Assembly (NCBI GenBank): GCA_028274465.1
Contig: CM051455.1
Location: 88,556,871-88,620,870, forward strand
Length of the DNA: 64,000 bases
Source: Plantago ovata
Lineage: Eukaryota > Streptophyta > Magnoliopsida > Lamiales > Plantaginaceae
Direction of reading: 5' to 3'
Part shown: positions 34,085 through 44,906 of the stretch, piece by piece
Layout: every line of letters begins with the position of its first letter
Position numbering within the stretch: the stretch's first letter is position 1
Made by a program: the position numbers and the translations under genes
The notes under the pieces: generated by a model
The model's input: only the letters and a program-made list of their open reading frames with translations
Databases searched by the model: none
What the model was told of the DNA's origin: nothing

Positions 34085-34142
34085 ATTTTTAAAGATCTGG
34101 GCCTGTGGGGCGGTTCGCCCCCCAAGTGGGGCGGTTCGCCCC
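34085..34142 (-). promoter_or_regulatory. LTR-like promoter module inside element 7
   Basis: On the minus strand, two GGGGCGAACCGCCCC palindromes (34142-34107) are followed within about 15 bp by CTTTAAAAAT, a TATA-like word. In the Athila LTRs here the same palindromes stand about 20 bp before the TATA box. This suggests an internal promoter for the downstream extra gene; inference from motif order. Confidence 0.45.
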
Positions 34143-34408
34143 GTGCTCCCCAATGCGGGGAGACGGGTCCCGATGTCAGAAAATGCGGTTTAAAATCCCG
34201 AAACTGATTTTTTTTTCAAAAAACCACTCGAAAAATCTCACTCAAACAAAAGCATATATGACACAGACATGAACACATTTGCATATGAGAAGCAAATAGT
34301 TCAAGAATGACTGCATGCAGAAAAGCAGTAAAGAAAGCGGTAAAAATTCCGGGTTGCCTCCCGGATAGCGTCATTGTTTAAAGTCTTTGACTCGACTCCT
34401 GTATGCGC

Positions 34409-35083
34409 CTATCTCTTCTTTTTGCGGGTACTAGCCTTCCCCTTCATTAATCTCCTTTCCATGCCACGAACCTGTGAATAAGAAAGAATATAGGCTGCAA
34501 GACCACAGTAGTGAGTAATAATGTCAGGCGGTTCAGGTGGATCAGGTATGGCTTGCAATACGTGTTGCTTGCCATTTAGTTCGATGGTGCAAGTTCTTTG
34601 GTAGATATCCATCACCGAGCGTAGCTTGGTCAAGAATGTTTGCCCTAAGAGTATGACATCCCCCGTTCCAGGTGCAGACGCCGGCATAACTACGAAATTG
34701 GTGTATATAGATGCTTCACCAATCTTGACCAACACATTTTTCACAACTCCTTCGGGTCTCATAAATGATCCATCCGCTAGTCGAACAATAGCCCTTTCCT
34801 CAGATAGTTTTCCAAGGTTACTCTTTTCAAACACATTCAAGGGAATTATGTTTGAGTAGGATCCCGTGTCAAGTGTGGCACGGACATCTTCAAGCTCACC
34901 AATCCCTACCTTAACATCGAAACTTTTAGGGAGTGGTTCGGGATCCTCTTGCTCCTCATCACTTGCGTCAGAACCAAGGTCCTTGATGGGCAAGCCTAGT
35001 GCTCTCTTCCAACTTATCAAGCCTTGCCCTAGTCTTCTCAGAATCTTCTTCATACCGTTTGAGAAAACTTTGTGTGTGATCAA
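34409..35083 (-). CDS. Athila-type aspartic protease of element 7
   Basis: Contains the aspartic protease motif ATLDTGSYSNIIPLNVFE, a flap region around VVKNVLVKIGEASIYTNFVV and VILLGQTFLTKLRSVMD, the closing LGQTF motif of this protease family. It would process gag. It follows gag on the same strand; downstream, where RT should begin, the sequence instead changes to non-pol DNA with TCCGGGAGGCAACCCGG near 34365-34350. Well preserved compared with other elements here. Confidence 0.8.
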   Translation of the reverse strand: MITHKVFSNGMKKILRRLGQGLISWKRALGLPIKDLGSDASDEEQEDPEPLPKSFDVKVGIGELEDVRATLDTGSYSNIIPLNVFEKSNLGKLSEERAIVRLADGSFMRPEGVVKNVLVKIGEASIYTNFVVMPASAPGTGDVILLGQTFLTKLRSVMDIYQRTCTIELNGKQHVLQAIPDPPEPPDIITHYCGLAAYILSYSQVRGMERRLMKGKASTRKKKR

Positions 35084-35342
35084 CCATCTTCTGCAAGTTC
35101 TCCATCAGTAGAGCCGTCTTCGACTTCGGTGGCTCTTTCGGAGCGGGGTTTTCGCAGTGATCATTACCATAGTTCAGCCTACTACGGCCTTGGTTAGGTC
35201 CATAAGTTTGGTTAGCCGGTGCATATCCTTGATTGTTACGGTATCCTCTTCTCCAAAATCCACCTCGAGGATTCCTACCGTCTTGTCCGTAGCTAACTTC
35301 TTGAGTACCAAACTCCGTAGCAAAAGCTTCTTCTTCTCCTCC

Positions 35343-36380
35343 TCAAGCCCAGTTGCCATCATCGTATGCCAGCTCCGATCTACACATATGAGCTCTATGC
35401 CCATAGTTCTTGCATATTCGGCATACTTCGTTTGAAACAGTTGTTCCGGTGGCGCTCTTGAGGACTTGCTTCAATTCGTTGGTAAAGTACTCGAATTGAT
35501 CCCCATTCCCCCTGTACATAGGGGCTTCTTGAGTCGGTGGAGCTTCAGGCCCACGTCTCCTAACCATTGCTCTTGGGTCCTTGAACTGCGAACCCTTAGC
35601 AAGCCTTTCGAAAACAGCCCAGATGGCTTCTACGGTTTCCTCCCAAATATTGCCTCGGCATTGGAAATCCACCACTTGTTGGTTCTCGAAGGTTAGTCCA
35701 TTGTAGAAGTGTTGGACTAGGTCGGAGAGTTCAAAACCATGGTGAGGGCACTTGTTCGTGAGATCTTGGAACCTCTCGAACGCGGTGTAGATGGTCTCAC
35801 CATAGTCTTGCTTGAATACAGTGATCTGCGCCTTAAGCGTGGTAGTCAGAGTGTGTGGGAAGTATTTCTCCATGAAAGCTGAAAAAACCTTTTCCCATGT
35901 GTCCACCGAGCCTGCTGGAAGAGAGCTTAGCCATGACTTGGCTCTGTCGCCAAGTCCCATAGCAAAAACCTTCATCCTCAGCTCATCCGTTGTTATGTCA
36001 GCTCCGGGTCGTGGGAGTTGGTTGACGAAATCATCGATATCGTGCAAGTACCCCATCAAATCTTCCCTTGATAAGCCATAGAACCTCGGAAGTTGTTGGA
36101 ATGTGTGGTTCTTGATCTCCAGATCTCGGGTTGCAGACGAAATAACTATCATCGGTCCCCTCATACGATCCTTGGTGGGTTGTACCCATGCCTTCAGTGG
36201 TCTAGCTTCTGCCATTCCGTCGATTTCCTTGAATAGACTAATTAGAGATTCAGAGAAATCAGTTTCCTCTATTTCCTCTAGTGCGCGCCTTTCAAGTAGT
36301 CGCCTTCTTTGGTGGTAGACTCTATCAATCTCAGCAATTGAATTAGCAAGCGGCGTTCCTGCAGAACGTGTATGCGGCAT
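35343..36380 (-). CDS. Gag of element 7, with zinc knuckle
   Basis: About 345 residues. The start at 36380 lies about 140 bp downstream of the primer site. N-terminus MPHTRSAGTPLANSIAEIDR. The capsid region has FYGLSREDLMGYLHDIDDFV, LGDRAKSWLSSLPAGSVDTW, FMEKYFPHTLTTTLKAQI and the typical FERFQDLTNKCPHHGFELSD. A zinc knuckle CRICKNYGHRAHMC stands near the C-terminus (about 35410-35370). It packages the element RNA into particles. Open over its whole length, which suits the low LTR divergence; differs clearly from the gag at 17.2-18.7 kb. Confidence 0.88.
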   Translation of the reverse strand: MPHTRSAGTPLANSIAEIDRVYHQRRRLLERRALEEIEETDFSESLISLFKEIDGMAEARPLKAWVQPTKDRMRGPMIVISSATRDLEIKNHTFQQLPRFYGLSREDLMGYLHDIDDFVNQLPRPGADITTDELRMKVFAMGLGDRAKSWLSSLPAGSVDTWEKVFSAFMEKYFPHTLTTTLKAQITVFKQDYGETIYTAFERFQDLTNKCPHHGFELSDLVQHFYNGLTFENQQVVDFQCRGNIWEETVEAIWAVFERLAKGSQFKDPRAMVRRRGPEAPPTQEAPMYRGNGDQFEYFTNELKQVLKSATGTTVSNEVCRICKNYGHRAHMCRSELAYDDGNWA

Positions 36381-36522
36381 ACACTATCTGTGACAGACTA
36401 GGTAAAGAGATTAGAAACAAATAGGAAAGCAGAGAGAGATTAAAAAGGAAAACAAAAACTAAAACAATTAGGGATCTAAAGCTGTAAATATAAACAAATT
36501 AAACTGAAAAAAGGAGTATAGT

Positions 36523-36539
36523 CCCCGGCAACGGTGCCA
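36523..36539 (-). promoter_or_regulatory. Primer binding site of element 7, tRNA-Asp
   Basis: The minus strand TGGCACCGTTGCCGGGG lies 3 bp inside the LTR end, with one difference from the tRNA-Asp complement TGGCGCCGTTGCCGGGG. Confidence 0.88.
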
Positions 36540-36542
36540 ATT

Positions 36543-37820
36543 TGATGAACGCGAGTTTCTCAGTCCCGGTTCAGTCAAATAAATTTGTTATTTAGCCAAA
36601 GGCAATCCACAACTACAACGAAAACCGTAGTGTAGTAGTAGAATGACTCGAGTGTCGTTCTCTCAGGACTATAACTAGCTTTATCTATTTAACAAGAAAG
36701 TATAAAACAGCAGATAGAAAGCAATAGGGGGTTTTCAAGCAGATAATGGAGGTTGGTGATAGTATGGTCCTTCTTAACATAATGGGTCGATAATCATGCA
36801 AAAATTCCTCGGTCTTGCAGAGAGATCTTTGAATGAATCTTGGGTCCTGTTGTAAGGATTAAGCACTACGAAGATAATCTGGGTCTGACTTGTCAACAAC
36901 TAACGTCCTATTGTGTTCCGTAATCATTCAACACTACGAAGATAATTTGGTCTGATTGGCCGACAAGTGTCCAAGTGTGCATAATGATCAATACAACATA
37001 CGAGAATTTTGGTGTTCAACTCATCAACGAAATAAAGCAATGACACGGAGTATAATGCGCGATATAGCCATTAGCATGATTATCTTCCCTCGCTAAGAAT
37101 TCACATACTACCACCAACGATAAATTTAGCTACTCATAATGTGCATGCAATCAATAGCAATCATAGAAGAAAACATATTGAAAGAATATAAAATAAGTAG
37201 ATAAAAGTTGTAAGATACAAAGTTACCGAAGGTTGTCAATCTCCGGATGATTGTGGTCCTACAAGCTCCAATCTGCTATGAAAAAGTATCACCTAAGCTA
37301 TGGAACTCCCAGGACAGGCCCCGGGAAGTTCCTCCCTAAAACTATAGAGAGAGGTGAGAAAGTAGGCTTGGAAAGATATGATTTTCGGAGAGAAAACTCG
37401 CAACTATATATAGGCCTGATTTTTGCCCGCGGCGGTTCGCCTCTTGGCTGGGGCGGTTCGCCCCACAGTGTAAACGTGGAATTTCCGCGTTTTCGACGCG
37501 GTTTTGGATTTCTTTGCCTTTTCGGACTCGGTTTTAGACTTCTAATGGCCTTCTAACCTCCATATTCGACCCCTAGACTCCAAATCCTATCCGGAAACCT
37601 TCAGATACTCCAAATAGGCTTCTGGAACACCAATTCCTTGTAGACTTCAATATAATTCCCCGTAAATCTCCAAATTTCAACCAAAACCTGTAAAATAAAA
37701 TCTAAAGGGAAACGTGACACTATTCTAATAAAATGTACTAAAATATAGCTAAATTAACATAGAGGATAGCTAAATTAGGTGAAAAAGACTCGAATGAAAG
37801 TGTAAAATACACATTCATCA
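36543..37820 (-). repeat. 5' LTR of element 7
   Basis: 1278 bp, the same length as the LTR at 29697 and almost identical. TATA box CCTATATATAG on the element's strand near 37408, with the GGGGCGAACCGCCCC palindrome just upstream (near 37450). Confidence 0.95.
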
Positions 37821-37825
37821 GAGCA
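37821..37825 (+). repeat. Target site duplication GAGCA (right copy)
   Basis: Matches GAGCA at 29692-29696 exactly; the Sirevirus ORF resumes here. Confidence 0.95.
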
Positions 37826-37971
37826 CTTCAAAATAGTCTACAGATTCATGCTAGACATACGCAGAATCTCGACATTGCTCAATCTTCAGGAGTGAACAAC
37901 ACGGAAGTCTCCTCCCTTCCACTTACCACTGGTGAAACTCCAGTTGTTGAGTTAAAAGAGTTTCCCTCAGC
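37826..37971 (+). pseudogene. Sirevirus extra ORF, continuation after the insertion
   Basis: Immediately after the second GAGCA copy the reading resumes with residues like HARHTQNLDIAQSSGV and LPLTTGETPVVELKEF. These match the rightmost Sirevirus ORF (63245-62980, minus), which has HARHTQDLEIGESS and LTTGETPVIE repeats. It is cut at 37972 by a copia LTR. Confidence 0.8.
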
Positions 37972-40152
37972 TGTAAGAAAATATGGTCAGAGTTACCCCC
38001 AGGGTACGCAGCGGAATTTCAAAACTTTCTTAACATGCAGGTTAATTGATCATGCATATAGCGTATATAATAAACACATTGATCAGAAGACTTACAATAC
38101 TCCAAAGGTAAGAATAGGTATTGAATCGATATGCCAATCGATGAAGTCTTCGTAATAGTCCGGTGAATCTCTCCTTCATCGAAGTCGAAGATATCTGCAA
38201 TACTTTGATTATCTGCAAGACAATAAAAGTTAGTTTCTAGCTCTTTGAACCTCAACCTTGGTATCCACGGATGAACAGCTTATCGGAAAGAATGCTAGGA
38301 TATTCTTTATGTGGCCAAGTAGATGGGGCGGCAATTTTCCTCCGGCTGGAAGGTGGCGCGCGTGGCTAGAGGTGTAGGGGAGGAGAGCTTTTATTTTCTC
38401 TAAGAAACCTAGTAGAATAATTCTCTAAGAATTCAGTTAATGAGAATGATCTGCAATCAACCATGTCAAAAGCTCTCTAATAGTCTACTATATATAGTAG
38501 TCAATAGAAGCCTAAGGAAGAATCAATTAGACTTCATAAAGGAATAAGAATCTAATTCTTATTGCACAAGGTAACCAATTTAAGTCTAGATTCATTCCCA
38601 ATCAAATTAAAACTCAATCAGGGAAATCTAACTTATCCCTTGACTTCTAATATGGGAAGGAGTCGAACTCCTCCCCATACTACTACTGGTCGCGCGGCTA
38701 TACAAGGGAATTAGGTGGGTCCCGATTTCGGGACCCACTTATAATTCTAAGGCAATTCAAACTCCAAGTAGATTTTGGTCATGTGCATATATTAATTCTA
38801 AATTAACATATCCTTTCAAATCAAACCTCTATTATATTTTTAAAATATAATCTTTAATTGTATTTACATAAAATACAATTAATAATTCAATTAATAATTC
38901 CAAATTATTAATTGAGCCACAAATAATTATAATTAATTCCAAATCAATTATAATTCATCAATCACAATTAACTCTAAATTAATTGCGATTCCATCTTCAA
39001 GGATATTCGGATAAGCTGAATCACCACATAGTGTGACTCATAGGGCCTCATTGTATTAAGCAAGTGCTACACTAGGCAACATGGAATTCCTAGAGGGTTC
39101 CATTTGCAATATTAATACATGAGGACGTTTGAGAGGTTTCTCAAAGCAAACCCTCTCGTTGTGAAGTCTGTTGCGCTCAATGCGGCGATGGTAACGTCCC
39201 TTCATCTGACTGACTCGAATGCATCTAGGATCGATGAAGGGTCTATCCCAATAATACATCCACGGGCGTCTTCAGTGAGTTGCTTGGTGAATCCAATATC
39301 TATTATGACTATCATAATAATATTGATACGCTGGCCAGCAGTTTGACCAATCACAACTATGAACGACTATGAGCAATGCTCTCCTGTGCTACACATGAGA
39401 GACGAATCCTTCACAGAATCACTTATCATCCCCATTTGTATGTAGCCATAATCCTGGATCGTGTCTTGAGTCAACTGCTTATTCAAAGCTGACATCGATG
39501 GGTCCACCAAGGATATGGGGCAACAAATGTGATGATAAAGTCCTGTAAGTCCAAAGGACGACCGACATCACGTCGACAACTTTCCGGTTCCCATAGACAC
39601 TTCGGTGTAGAGTATACATCGATGGGAGTTTCCGGTGGGTACTTCCATTGTTCGGTAATCACCCTTCGAACAACTATGCGGAGTTATGGGAACGTTTCTT
39701 GATTGTCCAACAATCCGTTCCGTGACCGTGGGATCGACTCACACTTGCTCTAACAAGTATAACCTCCACGCATACTAGTCTCACCTGGTTCATTCAGACC
39801 CCTACATCCGAGATGAACCTCGACTAGGGAGAGTTTGGGATAGATGATAACTCACATAGCTCCCACTATCTGTGTGACTAGGGAGAGTTTGGGATAGATG
39901 ATAACTCACATAGCTCCCACTATCTGTGTGATCGGTCATCTATCCGAGGGGACATGTTTGATATCAATACAGACAGGAATAGAGATATGGCATGTTGTAT
40001 GCCTGGTGTAAAATAAATATGAAAGCGATACTCAATAGTCAAACAAACAAACATATATTATATTACGTTGACCTGTGTAATAGTACATATATGCCCTTAA
40101 TAACGGTTGTATGCCCTTAATAAAGACTGTCTTTAGGACATATACCCTATCA
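37972..40152 (-). repeat. Copia 3' LTR (element 8)
   Basis: About 2181 bp. On the element's strand TGATAGGGTATATGTCC...TATTTTCTTACA. A palindromic TATA region CTACTATATATAGTAG lies near 38484-38499. A 54-bp tandem duplication (39822-39875 and 39876-39929) is not seen in the three sister LTRs. Confidence 0.9.
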
Positions 40153-41800
40153 ATCTCCCACCTGGACTAGAGCCAGTCACCTTTATGCTTAATGTCTAGA
40201 TTAACATAATGTCTTAAGTGGGCATCCACTGATAAGACCTTGGTGAAAGGATCTGCCACGTTGTCCGTGGTCGAGACACATTCTATACTAACTTCTCATC
40301 TATCAATAATCTCGTGTATAACGTGATACTTTCTAAGTACATGTTTGTTCTTGTTTGTAGATCTAGGCTCCTTGGCTTGAGCGACGGCGCTCGTGTTGTC
40401 ACAATAAATCGTTATTGGACTAGGAGCAGGAACAACCCTCAATTCCTTCAATAACTCTGAAATCCATACAACTTCTTTCGATGCTTCTGATGCAGCAATG
40501 TACTCGGCTTCTGTGGCTGAGTGAGCAATCGTGGCTTGCTTAGAACTCTTCCAACAGATAGCTCCTCCGTTCAATTTGAATACGTATCCTGTCTGTGACT
40601 TAAAGTCATCAGGATCTGATTCAAATCCAGCGTCGACATAACCAGACATCTTTAATTCTGGTTCTCCACCAAACACCAAGAACATTTCCTTAGTCCGTCG
40701 AAGGTACTTAAGAATGTTCTTTACAGCAGTCCAGTGAGGTACTCCTGGATTCTGTTGGTGTCGACAAGTGACACTAAGCGTATATGCCACATCTGGCCTT
40801 GTGCAATTCATTGCATACATAATAGACCCTACTGCCGAAGCATAGGGCACACGACTCATTGCCTTTCTTTCTTCATCAGTTTTAGGACTATCCTTAACTG
40901 ATAGCACGATCCCATGCCTAGCTGGGAGAAAGCCTCCCTTTGAGTCGTCCATCTTATAACGCTTAAGTATTTTGTCGATGTAGGTGGACTGTGTCAATCC
41001 TAACATTCTCTTGGACCTATCTCTATAGATCTCTATCCCTAGGATGTAGTTCGCTTCACCCAAGTCCTTCATTGAGAAGGTACTTGATAACCAAACTTTG
41101 GCCTCTTCCAGCATAGAGACATTGTTTCCCTTGATCAAAATGTCATCAACATAAATGATCATGAAACGACTCTCTTGTCACTGTGCCTAGTGTAGACACA
41201 TGGATCTTCTACGCTTCTGACGAAGTCAAATGATTTGACAGCTTCGTCAAAGCGGATATTCCAGCTCCTTGACGCTTGCTTTAGCCCATAGATGGATCTC
41301 TATAATTTGCATACATCACTTGGCCTGGTTTTACTAATAAAACCTTCCGGCTGTACCATATAGACCTCCTCCTCAAGGTTGCCATTGAGGAAGGCAGTCT
41401 TTACATCCATCTGCCAGATCTCATAATCATAGTAGGCAGCTATCGCAAGTAGAATAGACTTCAACTTTGCTACCGGTGAAAAGGTTTCATCGTAATCGAT
41501 GTCATACCTTTGTGTGTAGCCCTTCGCCACAAGTCTAGCCTTGTGCGTTTATACCTTGCCATCGGCATCTGCCTTTCGTTTAAAGACCCATTTGCACCCA
41601 ATAGGTCTAACCCCTTGGGGCAAGTCTACCAAGATCCAAACTTGGTTCAGGTACATGGAGTCTATTTCCAATTCCATGGCCTCTTGCCATCTGTCTGAGT
41701 CAATATCATTTATTGCCTCTTTGTAGGTCTCGGGGTCTTCCCGATCTGATAAGCCAACATCAAGTTCATTGATGTCTTCTATCATAAGGCTTTGCTTCTA
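40153..41800 (-). pseudogene. Copia RT-RNase H (element 8)
   Basis: Directly inside the polypurine tract (minus GTGGGAGAT, 40161-40153). RNase H has VADPFTK-type end, SATEAEYIAASEASKEVVWI and YCDNTSAVAQAKEPRS. RT has [30 protein letters not shown] and the catalytic IIYVDDILIKGNN (near 41140). Closely similar to the plus-strand copy at 55.3-56.8 kb. Decayed. Confidence 0.85.
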
Positions 41801-41869
41801 AGGTCCCTTTGGGATCCTCTTCGACCTACGGAGCTCGACTGGTGCTTCTGTCGATGTTTCTGGTGCATT

Positions 41870-43520
41870 TATTTTCTAGCTTCGTGTAACACGAACATTA
41901 TCAGTGGGCACTGATGCAGCCGGTCGCGTGCTACGACCCTGTTCCCTAGCGGGAGGATGTTCTTGTGCAACTTGTTGCACAGGTTGATTGACAACGGGTT
42001 CTATTGGTGTGGTTTCAACTGTGGATCTAATCACAGGACTCCCACTGACTATGACATGCCTAGCAAGTGTCATATCATTACCCTTGTCTGCTTCGAAAGC
42101 TCCCACTGAACTTGAGTCCAAATCAAAAGATTTAGAGAACTCATGTTCGCGCGTGTCAAAGTCTTGAATTTCTTCAAGTTCTATCATATCATCTGACCTC
42201 TCTTCTTCGAGGTATTCTGCTTCTAAAAACTTGACGTTTCTAGATACTATCACCTTGTGATCTTCATTATGATAGAATTCATAGCCTCTCGTCTGACGAG
42301 TATAGCCTATGAAATAAACTTTGACACCCTTGGCATCTAACTTATCAGTGAGCAACAATTTGACTATCGCAGGACAACCCCCAAGGTCTAAGATAGCCCA
42401 GTGAGGGCTTCTTTCTTTTTCATAACTCATAAGGAGTTTTCTCCACTGATTTAGATGGTACACGGTTCAGAATGTAGATTGAAGTTTGTAGCGCATATCC
42501 CCATAGATATTTTGGAAGAGTCGAGAATTCAATCATTGATCTCACCATGTCTAGCAGGGTTCGATTCCTTCTCTCAGACACACCATTTAATTGTGGTGTT
42601 CCTGGAGGGGTCCATTGCTATTGAATTCCATTCTCCTTCAAGTAGTCGATAAATTCTTCACTAAGGTATTCACCTCCTCGATCTGATCGAAAAGTGACTA
42701 TCCTTAGGTTCAATTCATTCTCGACCTCATTCCTAAACTTCTTGAATTTCCCAAAGGTAACAGATTTATTCTTCATAAGATAAATATATCCATACCTTGA
42801 GAAATCGTCAGTAAAGGTAACGAAGTAAGAATAACCTCTACGTGCTTGGACTTTAAAATGTCCACATACATCAGTATGTATGAGCTCTAAGCAGCGAGTG
42901 GCACGAACACCTTGTCCAACAAAGGGTTTGTTCGTCATCTTACCCTTAACACATGATTCGCATGTACCATAAGATTCAAAATCAAATGGTTCTAAGTAGT
43001 CCAACTTCCTTAGTCTTTGAATCCGTGTTTCATTGATATGGCCTAGCCGACAATGCCATAGATAAGATGGATTATTCTTCCTACTTGAAGGCGGTTGTTT
43101 ATTATGTATTTGAAATAAAGGTAGACTACTTTGTAAAATATATAAACCATTCACTAAGCGAGCCTTTCCATAATATTGGTCATTTAACGAAAAATAACAA
43201 GTATTATTAGCAAAACGAAAGGAAAAACCCAAAATTTCCAACAATGGAATGGAAATAATATTTCTGACAATGGATGGAACAAAATAAACGTTATCAAGTT
43301 CTAAACATTGTCCTGATGGTAAATCTATCTTGCAGCGTCCAACGCGTTTGGCTTCAACTGGATTGTCGTTCCCAACATGCAAGTCGATTTCACCTTGCTT
43401 GACTAGCCTGTGTTCAATTAGCCCCTGCACATTATTACAAATGTGTGAGCCACAAGTTGTATCTAATACCCAACCATTGGAGTCAGAAGTAGTCATGTTA
43501 ATTTCAATAACAAACATACC
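41870..43520 (-). pseudogene. Copia protease, GAG-pre-integrase and integrase (element 8)
   Basis: Protease motif GWVLDTTCGSHICNNVQG near 43480. GAG-pre-integrase LWHCRLGHINETRIQRLRKL and CESCVKGKMTNKPF near 42950-43060. Integrase core with HTDVCGHFKVQARRGYSYF, FRSDRGGEYLSEEF, and further on the C-terminal KVYFIGYTRQTRGYEFY. Order protease-integrase-RT as in Ty1/copia. Broken. Confidence 0.85.
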
Positions 43521-43569
43521 TGAGCTAGAAGTCGGCGACTTCTTAGCTTGATCTGCCCTTAGCTTAGGG

Positions 43570-44395
43570 CAATCTTTCTTCCAATGCCCTTTTTGCTTAC
43601 AGAAAAGGCATTCATCTGTGCGTACCGTTCCGCTCCTCTAGAACTTCCGTTTTTGGTTCAGACGCTTAGGCCTATCACTCGAAGTGTTAGCCTTGGCTCC
43701 CGACTTTCCCTTACCCTTAGCACCTTTGTTTCTCGGGTTTAGGTTAGACGGTTGCCCAACATACATGATCGATTTCTCCTTCTTAGGAAGAGTTTGATCA
43801 TATGTCTTCAGCAGATTATGGAGCTCGGGCAGTGTAACGTCCTTCGCATTCATGGTGTAGTTAATGATGAACTGCGAATACGAACTCGACAATGATTGAA
43901 GGACAAAGATCACCATGATCTTATTCTCCAGCTTGACACCGGCATCGGCAAGCTTCTCAAAGAGACCAATCATCTTGAGAACATGTTCAGACATGTTCCC
44001 TCCTTCATTGAGCTTGCATCTGTGTATCTCTTTTATCAAATCAAATTCAACACTTCTGGTTGTCGTCTTAAAGAGCGACTCAAGATGCTTCAGCATCTCA
44101 TAAAGCAACATGCTTTCATGTTGTCTCTGCAGCTCATTGCCCATTGCCGCCAGCATAATACACTGCGCGGATTTAGCATCCTCTTGATGCTTATCAGCCT
44201 TTGCCTTGTTGGCTTGATTCCAAGCAGCAACTTGATCGGCAGTCTGATTCTCGGGACACACGGGAATAGCCTCGTCCAAGACGTACTCAATCTTTTCGTA
44301 CCTCAGCACCAAACGAATATTCCTGATCCAATCTAGGAAGTTTGGTTCGGTCAAAATTTGCTTCTCTAAGACAGCACGGAGCGAGATACTCGCCA
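43570..44395 (-). pseudogene. Copia gag (element 8)
   Basis: ATG at 44395. MASISLRAVLEKQILTEPNF, then LDWIRNIRLVLRYEKIEYVL and a helical capsid region (AAMGNELQRQHESMLLYEML), a basic linker (NPRNKGAKGKGKSGAKAN) and the CCHC knuckle CLFCKQKGHWKKDC near 43570-43615. It shares its gag type with the element at 44907 but not with that at 49201. Confidence 0.82.
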
Positions 44396-44906
44396 TTTCG
44401 GTTTTTCTTAGGAGAAATAGTATAAAACGAAAATAATAAATCAACTATTGAAATACTATTTCTAAATACACAGTCAACATAACTAAACAACAAGATCCTT
44501 TAGCTGTTTAGCTTCCACCATTTTCACATATGATTGCCCCCAAAACAAACATACGGGTAATGTCCAACAAGTTACCGTAGTGGCCAATATCCAAATCCAT
44601 ACTATGTTATACTCCAACGGGGGCTGGTCACATAACATAATATGACCGGTAGGACTATCCAATTGCGCCACGCAACTCTTGGGTGTTAAATCTAATTTAA
44701 CCAGACGCTCTACATATTGTACCTATCGAGGTCGCTAGATACAATATGCAGTAAGTTATAACCATAGGCTTACTCTAATCTGACGATCATTGCGAGTCTG
44801 CAAGACGAGGTCTCCAATACAGGGAAACGCAATGAAAGTTAAGAATAAAAGCACCCCATGGAAAGCATCTCAGAAACACATACGTATACATATTTCTGCA
44901 CTTATC
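44396..44906 (-). other. Remaining 5' leader of element 8
   Basis: Non-coding, matches the leader part just before gag in the two plus-strand copies (47890-48404 and 52250-52770). It stops where the next element begins, at 44907; TTATC (44902-44906) is the candidate target duplication. Confidence 0.75.

Larger units (their letters stand above)
29697..37820 (-). mobile_element. Non-autonomous Athila-type Ty3/gypsy element, complete between LTRs (element 7)
   Basis: 8124 bp with two 1278-bp LTRs, a tRNA-Asp primer site, a polypurine tract and a perfect 5-bp target duplication. Gag and protease are present, but no RT, RNase H or integrase can be found between protease and 3' LTR. Instead there is about 2 kb with a promoter-like module and an unrecognised ORF region. 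I counted about 20 mismatches between the LTRs by eye, roughly 1.6 percent; with the often used plant LTR rate of 1.3e-8 per site per year that is about 0.6 million years. Structurally whole, and would depend on a relative for RT and integrase. Confidence 0.9.
24451..37971 (+). mobile_element. Sirevirus (Ty1/copia SIRE/Maximus), middle part, split by an inserted element (element 6)
   Basis: Plus-strand pieces 24451-29696 and 37821-37971, split by the Athila-type element 29697-37820. The first piece starts within RT (cut by the minus-strand Sirevirus) and holds RT-RNase H, a palindrome-bearing spacer and a long extra ORF. The extra ORF resumes after the insertion (the GAGCA duplication joins ...DEDYQRA to ...HARHTQNLD) and is cut again at 37972 by a copia LTR. 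The 3' LTR is expected beyond the later insertions, outside the window. Oldest element of the right half. Many breaks. Confidence 0.85.
37972..44906 (-). mobile_element. Angela/TAR-like Ty1/copia element, interrupted at its 5' leader (element 8)
   Basis: Read on the minus strand: part of the 5' leader (44906-44396), gag, protease, integrase, RT-RNase H, polypurine tract and 3' LTR. The 5' LTR and most of the leader are missing because the next copia element starts at 44907. A long LTR (about 2.2 kb), a long leader and the RNase H pattern (GYVFKLNGGAICWKSSKQ, AKEPRSTNKNKHVLRKYH) resemble BARE-1/Angela-type elements. Inserted in the Sirevirus extra ORF; left flank TCAGC (37967-37971). About five breaks. 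Confidence 0.85.
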
